From positions 1-64,000 of the forward strand of contig JAHHTT010000005.1 in assembly GCA_020024465.1 (NCBI GenBank): a DNA stretch of 64,000 nucleotides. Direction: 5' to 3'. Position numbers and translations under genes: made by a program. The stretch's first letter is position 1, and each line of letters starts with the position of its first letter. Below, one piece after another: positions 1 through 8,230 of the stretch. Below the pieces are notes generated by a model. The model saw only the letters and a program-made list of their open reading frames with translations, did not search any database and had not been told where the DNA came from. The DNA is from Odoribacter sp. GTDB taxonomy: Bacteria > Bacteroidota > Bacteroidia > Bacteroidales > Marinifilaceae.

Positions 1-366
1 AACAATACACTGTCGACTCCTTTTACGGCTTCTGATGCAGCCTTTGTCTGGGCTGGAACTTATGAATACAAGGGTATCAGAGGCTGGTATCTTCCGGCAG
101 TGGAAGAATTGGAAGCAATTGCTCCTAATATTGACAAAATCAATGAATCCATTTCTTCTCTCGGAGGTAAAAATATCAGTGCCAATTTTGGTGACTTGAT
201 TTTGTTTTCATCAACAACTGAAGTAAAATCAGAAGCTGATACTAAAATAATTTATAGCTATAATTATAATCAAAAACAGATTATAGCGAATAAGGCAAAA
301 AAAGCAGGTCAGGAATATCTCGGTTATATATCTGTCCGTGCTTTCAAGAAAGTGACCAAAAACTAA
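1..366 (+). CDS. C-terminal part of a surface protein with a GWYLP-type domain
   Basis: The frame is open from the first base of the window, so the start lies outside it; 121 residues and the stop are visible. The segment GWYLPAVEELEAIAPNID resembles the 'GWYLP..EEL' core of DUF1566/Lcl-like domains found at the ends of many exported Bacteroidota lipoproteins and fimbrillin-like proteins. The sequence ends with a short basic tail. The GTG inside the frame at position 100 is an internal valine, not a start. The thioredoxin-like gene follows after seven bases, so the two may be co-transcribed. The family call rests on this one motif and the ligand or role is unknown. Confidence 0.5.
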   Translation, partial: NNTLSTPFTASDAAFVWAGTYEYKGIRGWYLPAVEELEAIAPNIDKINESISSLGGKNISANFGDLILFSSTTEVKSEADTKIIYSYNYNQKQIIANKAKKAGQEYLGYISVRAFKKVTKN

Positions 367-373
367 AATTTTC

Positions 374-1543
374 ATGAAAAAGATATTATTAAGTTTAGTA
401 TTGACTGCGTTTCTGTTTCCTGCCATTGCGCAGGAAAGCGGAATCCGCTTCTTTCACGGAACTTGGGAAGAGGCAATTGCATTGGCAAAAAAAGAGAAAA
501 AGCCTGTTTTTATTGATTTTTTTACAGAATGGTGCGGACCTTGTCTTAATATGGCTTTGACGATATTCCCTTTGCCACAAGTAGGAGATGTGTATAATAA
601 GAACTTTGTCTGCTTGAAAATAGATGCAGAAAAAGGTGAAGGTAAGGAATTGGCTCAAAAATATGGAGTATATTCCTATCCAAGCTATATTTTTGTTAAT
701 CCCAAGACTCAGGAGTTGATTCATCGCAGTGGTGGCAATAAATCGGCAGCAGATTTTATTGCAGATGCTGATGGTGCGTTGGATGTCAAGCATAGTTCCG
801 TTTATCTGGACAAAAAGTATAAAAGCGGTAGATATGATGTACGATTTCTTATGGAATATATCCGCAGTCAACGGATTTCGGGCAACCGGGATTTGGAAAA
901 TGATTTTGCCAAATTGCTGGAAATGGGATGTGAATTGACAGATAAAGAAGTTTGGGAGCTGTTCTGTAAATGTATCAGTGGTTATAGAAATCCGTATATA
1001 CAACAGATTTCTGACAATTATCAGAGATTTGTTGAGCTTTTCGGTAAAAAGGCAGTAGATGCGAAATTAGCAGAAGCAACAGTTTATGCTCCTGTGAATT
1101 TTATAGAAAATCTGTGCGATTTTGAAGGTAAATATTATAATATGCAGATGGTTAAATTGACCGAATTGTTCCGTGATAAAAAATATGACGAAGCATGGGA
1201 GATGGCTGATAAACTGATAGCTGATCCTAAAATCGACAAAGTGCAATTTGTGAAACAGCTCTCTTTTTATACACGTATTAATCCCAAGTATCAGGATAAT
1301 GAACTGACTTTTGAACAGTTGGTCAATAAAATCAAATATACCCGTTATGTAGCTTATAATATGTATGATCGCGATGATGCCTATACGCATTATACTTATG
1401 CGGTAGCTTTGGAATATTTGATCCAGCGTGCTTTGCAGGAAGGCAAACAGATTCCTGCCGATTTGCTGGCTAATCCGCCATTGGGAAAACAGGAATATGA
1501 TATGCGGCATCCGTTGTTGAAACCGAAACCAAAACGTAGATAG
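374..1543 (+). CDS. Secreted thioredoxin-like protein
   Basis: A 389-residue protein with a signal peptide (about residues 1-19, ending AIA). A thioredoxin-fold domain follows, with the redox motif WCGPC (Cys54 and Cys57) and the typical 'YGVYSYPSYIFVNP' cis-proline region. The remaining ~250 residues are helical and do not match a family I recognise; such C-terminal extensions are common in periplasmic thioredoxin-like proteins of Bacteroidota. The expected role is thiol-disulfide exchange in the periplasm, but the substrate is unknown. It lies directly behind the surface-protein gene, and a bidirectional terminator follows the stop. Confidence 0.75.
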   Translation: MKKILLSLVLTAFLFPAIAQESGIRFFHGTWEEAIALAKKEKKPVFIDFFTEWCGPCLNMALTIFPLPQVGDVYNKNFVCLKIDAEKGEGKELAQKYGVYSYPSYIFVNPKTQELIHRSGGNKSAADFIADADGALDVKHSSVYLDKKYKSGRYDVRFLMEYIRSQRISGNRDLENDFAKLLEMGCELTDKEVWELFCKCISGYRNPYIQQISDNYQRFVELFGKKAVDAKLAEATVYAPVNFIENLCDFEGKYYNMQMVKLTELFRDKKYDEAWEMADKLIADPKIDKVQFVKQLSFYTRINPKYQDNELTFEQLVNKIKYTRYVAYNMYDRDDAYTHYTYAVALEYLIQRALQEGKQIPADLLANPPLGKQEYDMRHPLLKPKPKRR

Positions 1544-1578
1544 TAAAATAAGTTTTTAATGTCTTGATTAAAACCAAA

Positions 1579-1610
1579 AGGGCGGTTCTTTGTGAACCGC
1601 CCTGTGTTTT
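1579..1610. terminator. Bidirectional Rho-independent terminator
   Basis: A perfect 10-bp stem (AGGGCGGTTC against GAACCGCCCT) with a 5-base loop, followed by T-rich sequence on the plus strand and by TTTGGTTTT on the minus strand. It sits between the convergent thioredoxin-like gene and frr and can end both transcripts. Confidence 0.85.
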
Positions 1611-1624
1611 ATTGTCCTGATGGA

Positions 1625-2188
1625 TCAGATTGTCATGATATCCTTTTCTTTTTGAATAAGAATCTCATCAACTTTTTTATTATAGCTATCGGTCATTTTT
1701 TGTACTTCGGCCTCTGCATCTTTTGCGGCATCTTCAGGAAGACCGTCTTTTACCATCTTTTTGAAAGCATCAATGGCATCACGGCGTGCATTGCGGACGC
1801 TGACCTTGGCATTTTCTCCGATTCCTTTGGATTGTTTTACCAGTTCTTTGCGACGTTCTTCTGTTAAAGGCGGTATGTTGATACGTACAATTTCACCATT
1901 ATTGTCCGGATTAAAACCGAGATTTGCTATCAGAATAGCTTTCTGAATAGGAGCCAGCATACTTTTTTCCCAAGGCTGTACAGCTATGGTGCGGGGATCA
2001 GGTACTGTGATATTTGCAACTTGGGAAAGTGGGGTTGGTGAGCCATAGTAGTCTACTAGGACATCGTTTAGGATTTTGGGATTGGCTTTGCCGGCCCGGA
2101 TTTTTGCCAGTTCGTTATCAAGATGGGCAATTGCATTTTGCATGAGTTCTTTTGCCTCATCCATGTACATTTTAACTTCCTCGTTCAT
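1625..2188 (-). CDS. frr: Ribosome recycling factor
   Basis: A 187-residue protein matching the family along its whole length (typical size about 185). It splits post-termination 70S ribosomes together with EF-G in the cytoplasm. Family hallmarks are the N-terminal 'LAKIRAGKANP', the central 'YYGSPTPLSQVANI' and 'DPRTIAVQPWEK', and the C-terminal helix segment 'NARRDAID'. A -7 box TATATTTG lies on the minus strand at 2228-2221, about 33 bases before the start, so it is probably transcribed alone. In many Bacteroidota frr follows pyrH, which is not seen here. Confidence 0.97.
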   Translation of the reverse strand: MNEEVKMYMDEAKELMQNAIAHLDNELAKIRAGKANPKILNDVLVDYYGSPTPLSQVANITVPDPRTIAVQPWEKSMLAPIQKAILIANLGFNPDNNGEIVRINIPPLTEERRKELVKQSKGIGENAKVSVRNARRDAIDAFKKMVKDGLPEDAAKDAEAEVQKMTDSYNKKVDEILIQKEKDIMTI

Positions 2189-2220
2189 ATATGTTTGTTT
2201 TTGTATATTCTTTATGGATG

Positions 2221-2228
2221 CAAATATA
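2221..2228 (-). promoter_or_regulatory. -7 box for frr
   Basis: TATATTTG on the minus strand matches the Bacteroidota sigma-ABfr -7 consensus TAnnTTTG and is correctly placed upstream of frr. No convincing -33 TTTG was seen. Confidence 0.5.
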
Positions 2229-2260
2229 GGGATAATATCAATTATTTCAAGAATAAAATC

Positions 2261-2268
2261 TAACTTTG
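2261..2268 (+). promoter_or_regulatory. -7 box for the U32 peptidase gene
   Basis: TAACTTTG matches TAnnTTTG and lies about 30 bases before the start codon. Together with the frr box it forms a divergent promoter region of about 100 bases. Confidence 0.5.
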
Positions 2269-2299
2269 TACCTCTTAAATAATAAGCGGATAGTTGGAT

Positions 2300-3556
2300 A
2301 TGACAAGAAAGGATTTTGAAATAATGGCTCCGGTCGGTTCATATGAGTCGCTTTATGCAGCTTTGCAGGGAGGGGCTGATTCAGTGTATTTTGGGGTGGA
2401 GGGTTTGAATATGCGTGCACGTTCGTCGGCGAATTTTACCTTGGATGACTTGAAGAATATTGTTTCTATATGTTCGGAAAAGGGAGTAAGGACTTATTTG
2501 ACGGTGAATACGGTGATTTATAATAATGAGCTGGATAAGATGCGGAAAGTGATAGATTGTGCGGGAGAAGTCGGTGTTAGTGCGATCATTGCATCTGATT
2601 TGGCTGCTATTGTATATGCACATTCGGTTGGTGTGGAGGTGCATATTAGCACACAATGTAATGTTACCAACTTTGAGGCATTGAAGTTTTTTGCACAATG
2701 GGCGGATGTGGTGGTATTGGCACGGGAAATGGTGCTTGAGCAGGTGAGAGAAATTCATCATCAGATTATTGAACAGAATTTGAGGGGACCGAAAGGGGAA
2801 TTAATCCGTATTGAAATGTTTGCTCACGGAGCGCTTTGTATGGCAGTTTCCGGCAAATGTTATTTGAGCCTGCATGAGCGGAATGCTTCGGCCAATCGGG
2901 GTGCTTGTAATCAGATCTGCCGTCGTGCCTATACGGTCAAGGATCGTGAGGATGAGGTGGAATTGGATATAGATAATGAATATATAATGTCTCCGAAGGA
3001 TTTGTGTACGGTGGGATTTGTAAATAAACTGGCGGATGCTGGAGTGAGGGTATTGAAAATTGAGGGACGTGCTCGTTCTGCAGAGTATGTGAGAACTGTT
3101 TGTGAATGTTATGATGAGGCTATTCGGGCTTATTTGGATAATAGCTATTCGAAGGAGAAAATTGACGGATGGAAAAAACGTTTGGCAACGGTATTTAACA
3201 GAGGATTTTGGGATGGCTATTATTTGGGACAGCGATTGGGTGAATGGAATGATGTGTATGGTTCGAAAGCTACAAAGAAAAAGATTCTATTAGGGAAAGT
3301 GACCAATTATTTTTCCAATTTGGGAGTAGCTGAACTCAAGATAGAGTCATTTGATTTGAAAGTAGGCGAAGAGATTTTAATTCAGGGACCGACGACAGGG
3401 ACTTTACAGATGACGGTGCCGGAATTACGTTTGGATTTGAAACCAGTGGGACAGGTGGAAAAAGGAGATGTGTTTTCAATGGCTACGGAAGAAAAGGTAA
3501 GAAGAGGAGATAAATTTTATAAATGGGTGGATACAACCCCGGATTTGATACAATAA
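2300..3556 (+). CDS. U32 family peptidase / tRNA hydroxylation-type protein
   Basis: A 418-residue cytoplasmic protein of the U32 family (PrtC, TrhP/YegQ, RlhA). The N-terminal TIM-barrel-like part opens with 'IMAPVGSYESLYAALQGGAD', and the family signature 'EMFAHGALCMAVSGKCYLS' sits near residues 172-190 with its two cysteines. Further cysteines ('GACNQICR') probably complete the metal or Fe-S site. Family members are annotated as collagenase-like peptidases, but E. coli YegQ (TrhP) works in prephenate-dependent tRNA wobble-uridine hydroxylation, and the length fits that branch better than the longer RlhA type. The ATG start was chosen; a TTG two codons upstream is less likely. Confidence 0.85.
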   Translation: MTRKDFEIMAPVGSYESLYAALQGGADSVYFGVEGLNMRARSSANFTLDDLKNIVSICSEKGVRTYLTVNTVIYNNELDKMRKVIDCAGEVGVSAIIASDLAAIVYAHSVGVEVHISTQCNVTNFEALKFFAQWADVVVLAREMVLEQVREIHHQIIEQNLRGPKGELIRIEMFAHGALCMAVSGKCYLSLHERNASANRGACNQICRRAYTVKDREDEVELDIDNEYIMSPKDLCTVGFVNKLADAGVRVLKIEGRARSAEYVRTVCECYDEAIRAYLDNSYSKEKIDGWKKRLATVFNRGFWDGYYLGQRLGEWNDVYGSKATKKKILLGKVTNYFSNLGVAELKIESFDLKVGEEILIQGPTTGTLQMTVPELRLDLKPVGQVEKGDVFSMATEEKVRRGDKFYKWVDTTPDLIQ

Positions 3557-3575
3557 ATTAATTAGACGATAAAGT

Positions 3576-4715
3576 ATGAAAAGAATAGGATTGTGTTTGA
3601 TACTTGGCTTGCTGTGTTTTTCGTGTATTCGTAAAGAAGCAGCCAACACAGAGGCAGACATGGAAACATGCGTGATTTTGAATGAGCAAGGAATGCCGGA
3701 TCCCAATATTAAGGGAAATGTTATTATCGGCAATACTCGGGTGATTGCACAGGCCACTCCGATTATTGATTTGACAAAACTGGCTTTGAATGTGACATTG
3801 ACAGAGGGTGCAACAATTTCTCCTGATCCGAAAGAGGTGAAGGATTATTCACAACCGCAATCTTTTGTCGTGACTTCAGAGGATGGAGAATGGCAAAAGA
3901 TTTATCAGGTCAGCGTGGATACTTTTGATTTGCCTGTGAAATATACGTTTGAATTGGCCGAATTGAATAGAGATAATAAATATAACATATTTTATGAAAC
4001 GATAGACGGACAAGGCGCTAATTTCCGACAGGATATATGGGCTTCAGGTAATGGCGGATATGCGATTACAGGCGTAGCGAAACAACCACAGGATTTCCCG
4101 ACAGTTTCAGTATTGGAAGGGAAAAAAGGTAAAGGGGTACGTCTGGAGACAAAAAGTACGGGAGGATTCGGAGAGATGGTAAAGATGCCGATTGCTGCAG
4201 GGAATTTATTTATCGGGGATTTTCAGGTGGCAAATGCAACAAGTAAACCATTGGAAGCAACCCGTTTTGGCATGCCTTTCGGAAAAAAACCGATACGATT
4301 GACTGGCTGGTATAAAGCAAAAAGAGGCAAGCAATTGACAACCGTTGGCGATGATGGTAAGGCAGTACCTATTGAAGGAAAGGATGCTTGTGATATTTAT
4401 GCTGTGTTGTATGAGTCGGATGGGTTGAGTCAGAAAACCTTGGATGGAACGAATGTATTGAGTAGTGAAAATATTGTAGCTCAAGCTCGGTTGACTAATC
4501 CTAAAATGTATGAATCGGGAGTTGATTTGTCAATGATAGAATATGAGCCTTTTGATATCGAGTTTGATTTTAAGAAGCCGTTTGATGAAAAGAAGTCAAA
4601 ACAGTATAAGTATAATTTGACTATTGTATTTACATCCAGTATCCAGGGTGCCTATTTTATAGGGGCCATAGGTAGTGTGTTATATGTGGATGAAGTTCAG
4701 GTTGTTTGTGAATAA
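3576..4715 (+). CDS. PCMD-domain lipoprotein
   Basis: A 379-residue lipoprotein. The signal peptide ends in a lipobox with the acylated cysteine at residue 17 (LLCFSC). Residues ~30-115 look like an Ig-like or cadherin-like domain common in Bacteroidota surface lipoproteins ('TEGATISPDPKEVKDYS'). From ~130 to the end it resembles the PCMD fold (putative carbohydrate metabolism domain), with 'LTGWYKAKRG', 'DIYAVLYESDG' and a C-terminal 'VLYVDEVQVVCE'. It is expected on the outer membrane; the ligand is unknown. A barrel protein gene starts 7 bases downstream, so the pair probably forms one operon. Being the only gene pair here with this profile, no polysaccharide-utilisation context was found. 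Confidence 0.7.
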   Translation: MKRIGLCLILGLLCFSCIRKEAANTEADMETCVILNEQGMPDPNIKGNVIIGNTRVIAQATPIIDLTKLALNVTLTEGATISPDPKEVKDYSQPQSFVVTSEDGEWQKIYQVSVDTFDLPVKYTFELAELNRDNKYNIFYETIDGQGANFRQDIWASGNGGYAITGVAKQPQDFPTVSVLEGKKGKGVRLETKSTGGFGEMVKMPIAAGNLFIGDFQVANATSKPLEATRFGMPFGKKPIRLTGWYKAKRGKQLTTVGDDGKAVPIEGKDACDIYAVLYESDGLSQKTLDGTNVLSSENIVAQARLTNPKMYESGVDLSMIEYEPFDIEFDFKKPFDEKKSKQYKYNLTIVFTSSIQGAYFIGAIGSVLYVDEVQVVCE

Positions 4716-4722
4716 TTGTTAT

Positions 4723-5499
4723 ATGATGAAAAATATATTGATAATATTGTTTTTATTGGTGAGTATGTGCTTGCATGCAGAAAGCAGAAAACCCAAAGGA
4801 TTGATATGGTCGGCATTCCGGGGATTGGAATATCGTATTAAAGGAGGTTTTAATTTTGGAGGCACTTCTCCTTTGCCTTTACCTGTAGAAATCCGGGAAA
4901 TTAAAAGTTTCCGTCCAGGAATGCAGATTGCTATAGAAGGTAATGTGATAAAGTGGTTTGACAGTAATAAAAGATGGGGCGGTTTGATTGGAATCCGTTT
5001 GGAAAATAAAGGAATGAAGACGGATGCCCGGGTGAAAAACTATTTTATGGTAATGGATGCTGCAAGTGGTGATGTCACAGGGCACATGGAGGGAAATTGG
5101 ACCGGATGTGTGAAGACAAATGTGAAAAATTCGTATGTGACAATACCATTACAAGCGGTTTTCAAGGCTTCGCCCCGTTGGGATGTGAAGTTTGGTCCCT
5201 ATGTTTCCATATTGACTAATGGCGATTTTTCAGGAACGGCTTATGATGGCTATTTGAGGGATGGAAATCCCGTTGGTCCTAAAGTGCATGTATCGGAAGC
5301 AACGTATGATTTTTCGTCTGATTTACGCACTTTTCAATGGGGAATAGATGTTGGGGGAGAGTGGAGGGCTTATAGACATTTAAGTGTATATGCAGATTTG
5401 ACTTGGGGGTTGAATGCTATCTTTCCGGATGATTTTAAAAGTATCAGTTTTAAAATGTATAATGTATATTTGAATTTTGGATTCGGATATGTTTTTTAA
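4723..5499 (+). CDS. PorT-like outer-membrane beta-barrel protein
   Basis: About 258 residues. A signal peptide (residues 1-19, ending in CLHA) is followed by alternating hydrophobic/polar strands ('MQIAIEGNVIKWF', 'WGGLIGIRLENKG', 'WDVKFGPYVSILTNG', 'FQWGIDVGGEWR') and a terminal phenylalanine ('NFGFGYVF'), all typical of small outer-membrane barrels of the PorT/OmpA-beta-barrel type. Two tandem ATG codons precede the signal sequence and either may be used; an in-frame ATG 16 codons upstream would overlap the PCMD gene and break the signal peptide. The partner lipoprotein upstream suggests a joint surface role. Confidence 0.7.
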   Translation: MMKNILIILFLLVSMCLHAESRKPKGLIWSAFRGLEYRIKGGFNFGGTSPLPLPVEIREIKSFRPGMQIAIEGNVIKWFDSNKRWGGLIGIRLENKGMKTDARVKNYFMVMDAASGDVTGHMEGNWTGCVKTNVKNSYVTIPLQAVFKASPRWDVKFGPYVSILTNGDFSGTAYDGYLRDGNPVGPKVHVSEATYDFSSDLRTFQWGIDVGGEWRAYRHLSVYADLTWGLNAIFPDDFKSISFKMYNVYLNFGFGYVF

Positions 5500-5508
5500 A
5501 AATCAGGG

Positions 5509-6996
5509 ATGGGGGTTGTTATTCGTCAGAGTATTAAGGCAACAGTCTTTAATTATATCGGAGCTTTTATAGGTTTTCTGACTACCTTTTTTATTCTGAC
5601 GAAGTTCCTGCAACCGGAGGTAATCGGTTTGACAAAGGTAATGTATGAGGTTGCAGCTCTTGTAGCCGGATTTGCCCAATTGGGCATCTCTGCCTCTGCT
5701 ATGCGTTTTTTCCCGTATTTTCAGAATTCAAATAACGGGCATAACGGTTTTTTCTTTTATCTGATGTTGGTGCCGGCAATCGGTTCGATTCTTTTTATCG
5801 GGGTGTTTTTGTTATTGAAAAGTCAAGTGATTGATTTTTTTATCGATAAATCGGCATTGTTGGTGGATTATTATTATTGGATTATTCCTTTGATTCTTTT
5901 TCTTACTTTTGGCACGGTTGTCGAGACTTATATCAATATTTTGATGAAGATTGTTGTGCCGAAGTTTATCAAAGAAATCGGAATACGGGTGATGTTGTTG
6001 GCCGTTTATTTTTGTTATGCATTGGGATGGATAAACTTAACCGGATTGGTAACCGGTTTCGTATTAATATACGGATGTGCCATGCTGGCTTATATGTATT
6101 ATGTTTCAATGATAACCCCTTTGTCTTTTAAACATGACAATTCGTTTATTGATAAAAATTTGCGTCGGGATATTCTACGTTATACGTTGGTGTTGATAAT
6201 CGGAGCGGTCGGTGGTAATATTATACCCCAATTGGATATCTTTATGGTGAGCTCGAATATGGGATTGGAATATGCAGGAATTTATACCATAGCGATGTAT
6301 ATGGGTGTTGTGATAGAGCTTCCCAGTCGTTCTATTACTGCGATATCCAAGCCTTTGGCGGCGAATGCATTAAAAGAGGGGAATATGGAGAGGGCCAATC
6401 AGCTGTATCGGCAGGTGGCTCTGCATCAGTTGATGATCAGCAGTACACTGTTTTTGCTGATTTGGATTAATATAGATAATATATTCGATATTCTGCCTAA
6501 CGGTGAAGTTTATGAAGCCGGTAAGTGGGTCGTGTTTTTTATTGCAATGGCTCGGATTCTGGTAACTACTTTGGAATTTGGCGGGGTCTTGATTTCGTTT
6601 TCAAAGTATTATTATTGGGGGTTGTATATTACTTTTTTCTTGACAGTACTGACGGTCTTTACCAATAGTGTGTTTATCCCCCGGTGGGGTATTTCTGGAG
6701 CAGCGATGGCAACTTTTTTAACTTGTATGGTGAGTTATTCTTTTCAACAGTGGATTGTTCTGCGTAAAGTGAAGGGAAATCCGTATAGTGTAGGAATTTT
6801 GAAACAGGTGTTGCTTGTGGGAGTATTATTTCTGGTGAATGAGTTTTTGCCACGATGGAGTGATAATCCTTTTGTAGATGGGATTTACAGAACAGTACCT
6901 ATAGGAATTTGTTGGATTGCATCAACTTATTTCCTGCATACTTCAGAGAGTGTTAATGGATTGATATATAAAATAATACGGTGTCATTGTAAGTAA
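5509..6996 (+). CDS. Wzx-like polysaccharide flippase
   Basis: A 495-residue inner-membrane protein with about 12-14 hydrophobic segments spread over its whole length and the N-terminal 'FNYIGAFIGFLTTFFILTKFLQPEVIG' pattern of the MOP/PST flippase family. It should move undecaprenyl-linked glycan units across the membrane. It is the first gene of the glycan locus, starting 9 bases after the barrel gene. Its last 13 bases overlap the end of the minus-strand glycosyltransferase gene, so the two transcripts collide. The transported glycan is inferred only from the neighbours. Confidence 0.85.
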   Translation: MGVVIRQSIKATVFNYIGAFIGFLTTFFILTKFLQPEVIGLTKVMYEVAALVAGFAQLGISASAMRFFPYFQNSNNGHNGFFFYLMLVPAIGSILFIGVFLLLKSQVIDFFIDKSALLVDYYYWIIPLILFLTFGTVVETYINILMKIVVPKFIKEIGIRVMLLAVYFCYALGWINLTGLVTGFVLIYGCAMLAYMYYVSMITPLSFKHDNSFIDKNLRRDILRYTLVLIIGAVGGNIIPQLDIFMVSSNMGLEYAGIYTIAMYMGVVIELPSRSITAISKPLAANALKEGNMERANQLYRQVALHQLMISSTLFLLIWINIDNIFDILPNGEVYEAGKWVVFFIAMARILVTTLEFGGVLISFSKYYYWGLYITFFLTVLTVFTNSVFIPRWGISGAAMATFLTCMVSYSFQQWIVLRKVKGNPYSVGILKQVLLVGVLFLVNEFLPRWSDNPFVDGIYRTVPIGICWIASTYFLHTSESVNGLIYKIIRCHCK

Positions 6997-8174
6997 GATA
7001 ACCATTGGTGTATGATATTCTCTGTAGAGAATTTAATACAGTCGGTCAGGGCATTTTTTGCCATTTTTTCTCGCATTTCCGTATTTTTCATTAAAGTAGA
7101 CAATTGTTTTACAAATGTTGTGTGATCGCCGGCAGGGATGATAATGCCGTTACGACCATGGGTTATGATGTCGTGTACTGCTGCATACGTGTCAAATGCC
7201 ATAGGGACAACACCCATTTGTTGGGCTTCCGTAAGTACCATGCCAAATCCTTCGTATGCAGAGGTAAGTATGCAAATAGCCGCGTTTTCATAATAGGAAT
7301 GAGGATCTTGTTTGCCTTCAAAATCAACTTGTTTTAGTTTAAGTTTGTATGCCAGGTGGTGATAATACTTTTCATCCGGTCCGGTGCCTATGATTTTTAG
7401 CCGCCAATTAGGAAATTGTTGTGAATTTTCAATGCATTTCCATATTTGTAGGGCTGTAGAGAATCTTTTTGCGCGTTCGGACAGACGGCCTACAATTAAA
7501 ACCTCCTTGTGTTTCTGTATAATCTTTTCTGCAGGCAGATTCTCCTTGAAGGAAAGGCTGTTGCCAATTCCGGCGAAGTGAGACAAATCTATATTTGGAA
7601 TACCGGCCAATTGTTGAAAAATAGGAATGTATTTTGGAGACAGTAACACAATCTTGTCTGAACACTTATAGATGCAAGAATAATCTTTTTTGATTTTGGA
7701 GCGTGTCAGGACTTTATAAAAAATGGGAGGCAGGAGGGCTACAGCGGCTTTGAATAGAGCGTTTTTCTTTCCTCTCTGGTGTACTAATCGGTAGAATTCT
7801 GCAGATAAGGAAGGACGCACAAATTCTTTCCCCGGAGCACTGTGATTACAGTAATATAATTTGCAGGAAGCAATGCTTGATGTGGCTTGACTGACTACTT
7901 TCAGTTTGATTAGCGGCATACATTCTTGTACGATGATACGGCTGATATTATATTTTTGAATGAATGCAGTCAAGTCTAAGGATGATTTGCCTGAATAGTC
8001 TAATTTGAGCGTGTCAATAAACAGCTCTTTGGTGGATGGTGTATGTTTTTCAAAATTGGCACCGTAACAATTGTGACCACGGGCAGTAAAAGCCCGGGCG
8101 AGCACATAAGTGATTCGCTGTATTCCTGAATTCAGGGGATTTACTTCGCTGTTATTGACAAATAGAATGTTCAT
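6984..8174 (-). CDS. Family 4 glycosyltransferase
   Basis: A 396-residue GT-B enzyme. The N-terminal Rossmann half begins 'MNILFVNNSEVNPLNSGIQR'. The C-terminal GT4 nucleotide-sugar half has 'VLIVGRLSERAKRF', 'WRLKIIGTGPDE', 'VDFEGKQDP', and the E-x7-E region 'EGFGMVLTEAQQMGVVPMAF'. It should transfer a sugar from a nucleotide donor during repeat-unit assembly on the cytoplasmic face. It stands opposite the flippase and the TagF-like gene. A -7 box (TACATTTG on the minus strand at 8186-8179) lies so close to the ATG that the transcript may have almost no leader. Confidence 0.85.
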   Translation of the reverse strand: MNILFVNNSEVNPLNSGIQRITYVLARAFTARGHNCYGANFEKHTPSTKELFIDTLKLDYSGKSSLDLTAFIQKYNISRIIVQECMPLIKLKVVSQATSSIASCKLYYCNHSAPGKEFVRPSLSAEFYRLVHQRGKKNALFKAAVALLPPIFYKVLTRSKIKKDYSCIYKCSDKIVLLSPKYIPIFQQLAGIPNIDLSHFAGIGNSLSFKENLPAEKIIQKHKEVLIVGRLSERAKRFSTALQIWKCIENSQQFPNWRLKIIGTGPDEKYYHHLAYKLKLKQVDFEGKQDPHSYYENAAICILTSAYEGFGMVLTEAQQMGVVPMAFDTYAAVHDIITHGRNGIIIPAGDHTTFVKQLSTLMKNTEMREKMAKNALTDCIKFSTENIIHQWLSYLQ

Positions 8175-8203
8175 GACACAAATGTAGTAAGATTTATTAT
8201 CAT

Positions 8204-8211
8204 TATATTTG
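8204..8211 (+). promoter_or_regulatory. -7 box for the polyol-phosphate transferase operon
   Basis: TATATTTG matches TAnnTTTG 20 bases before the start codon of the TagF-like gene. No -33 TTTG at the right distance was seen. With the minus-strand TACATTTG at 8186-8179 it makes a compact divergent promoter. Confidence 0.5.
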
Positions 8212-8230
8212 CACAGAAATATTTTATAGA

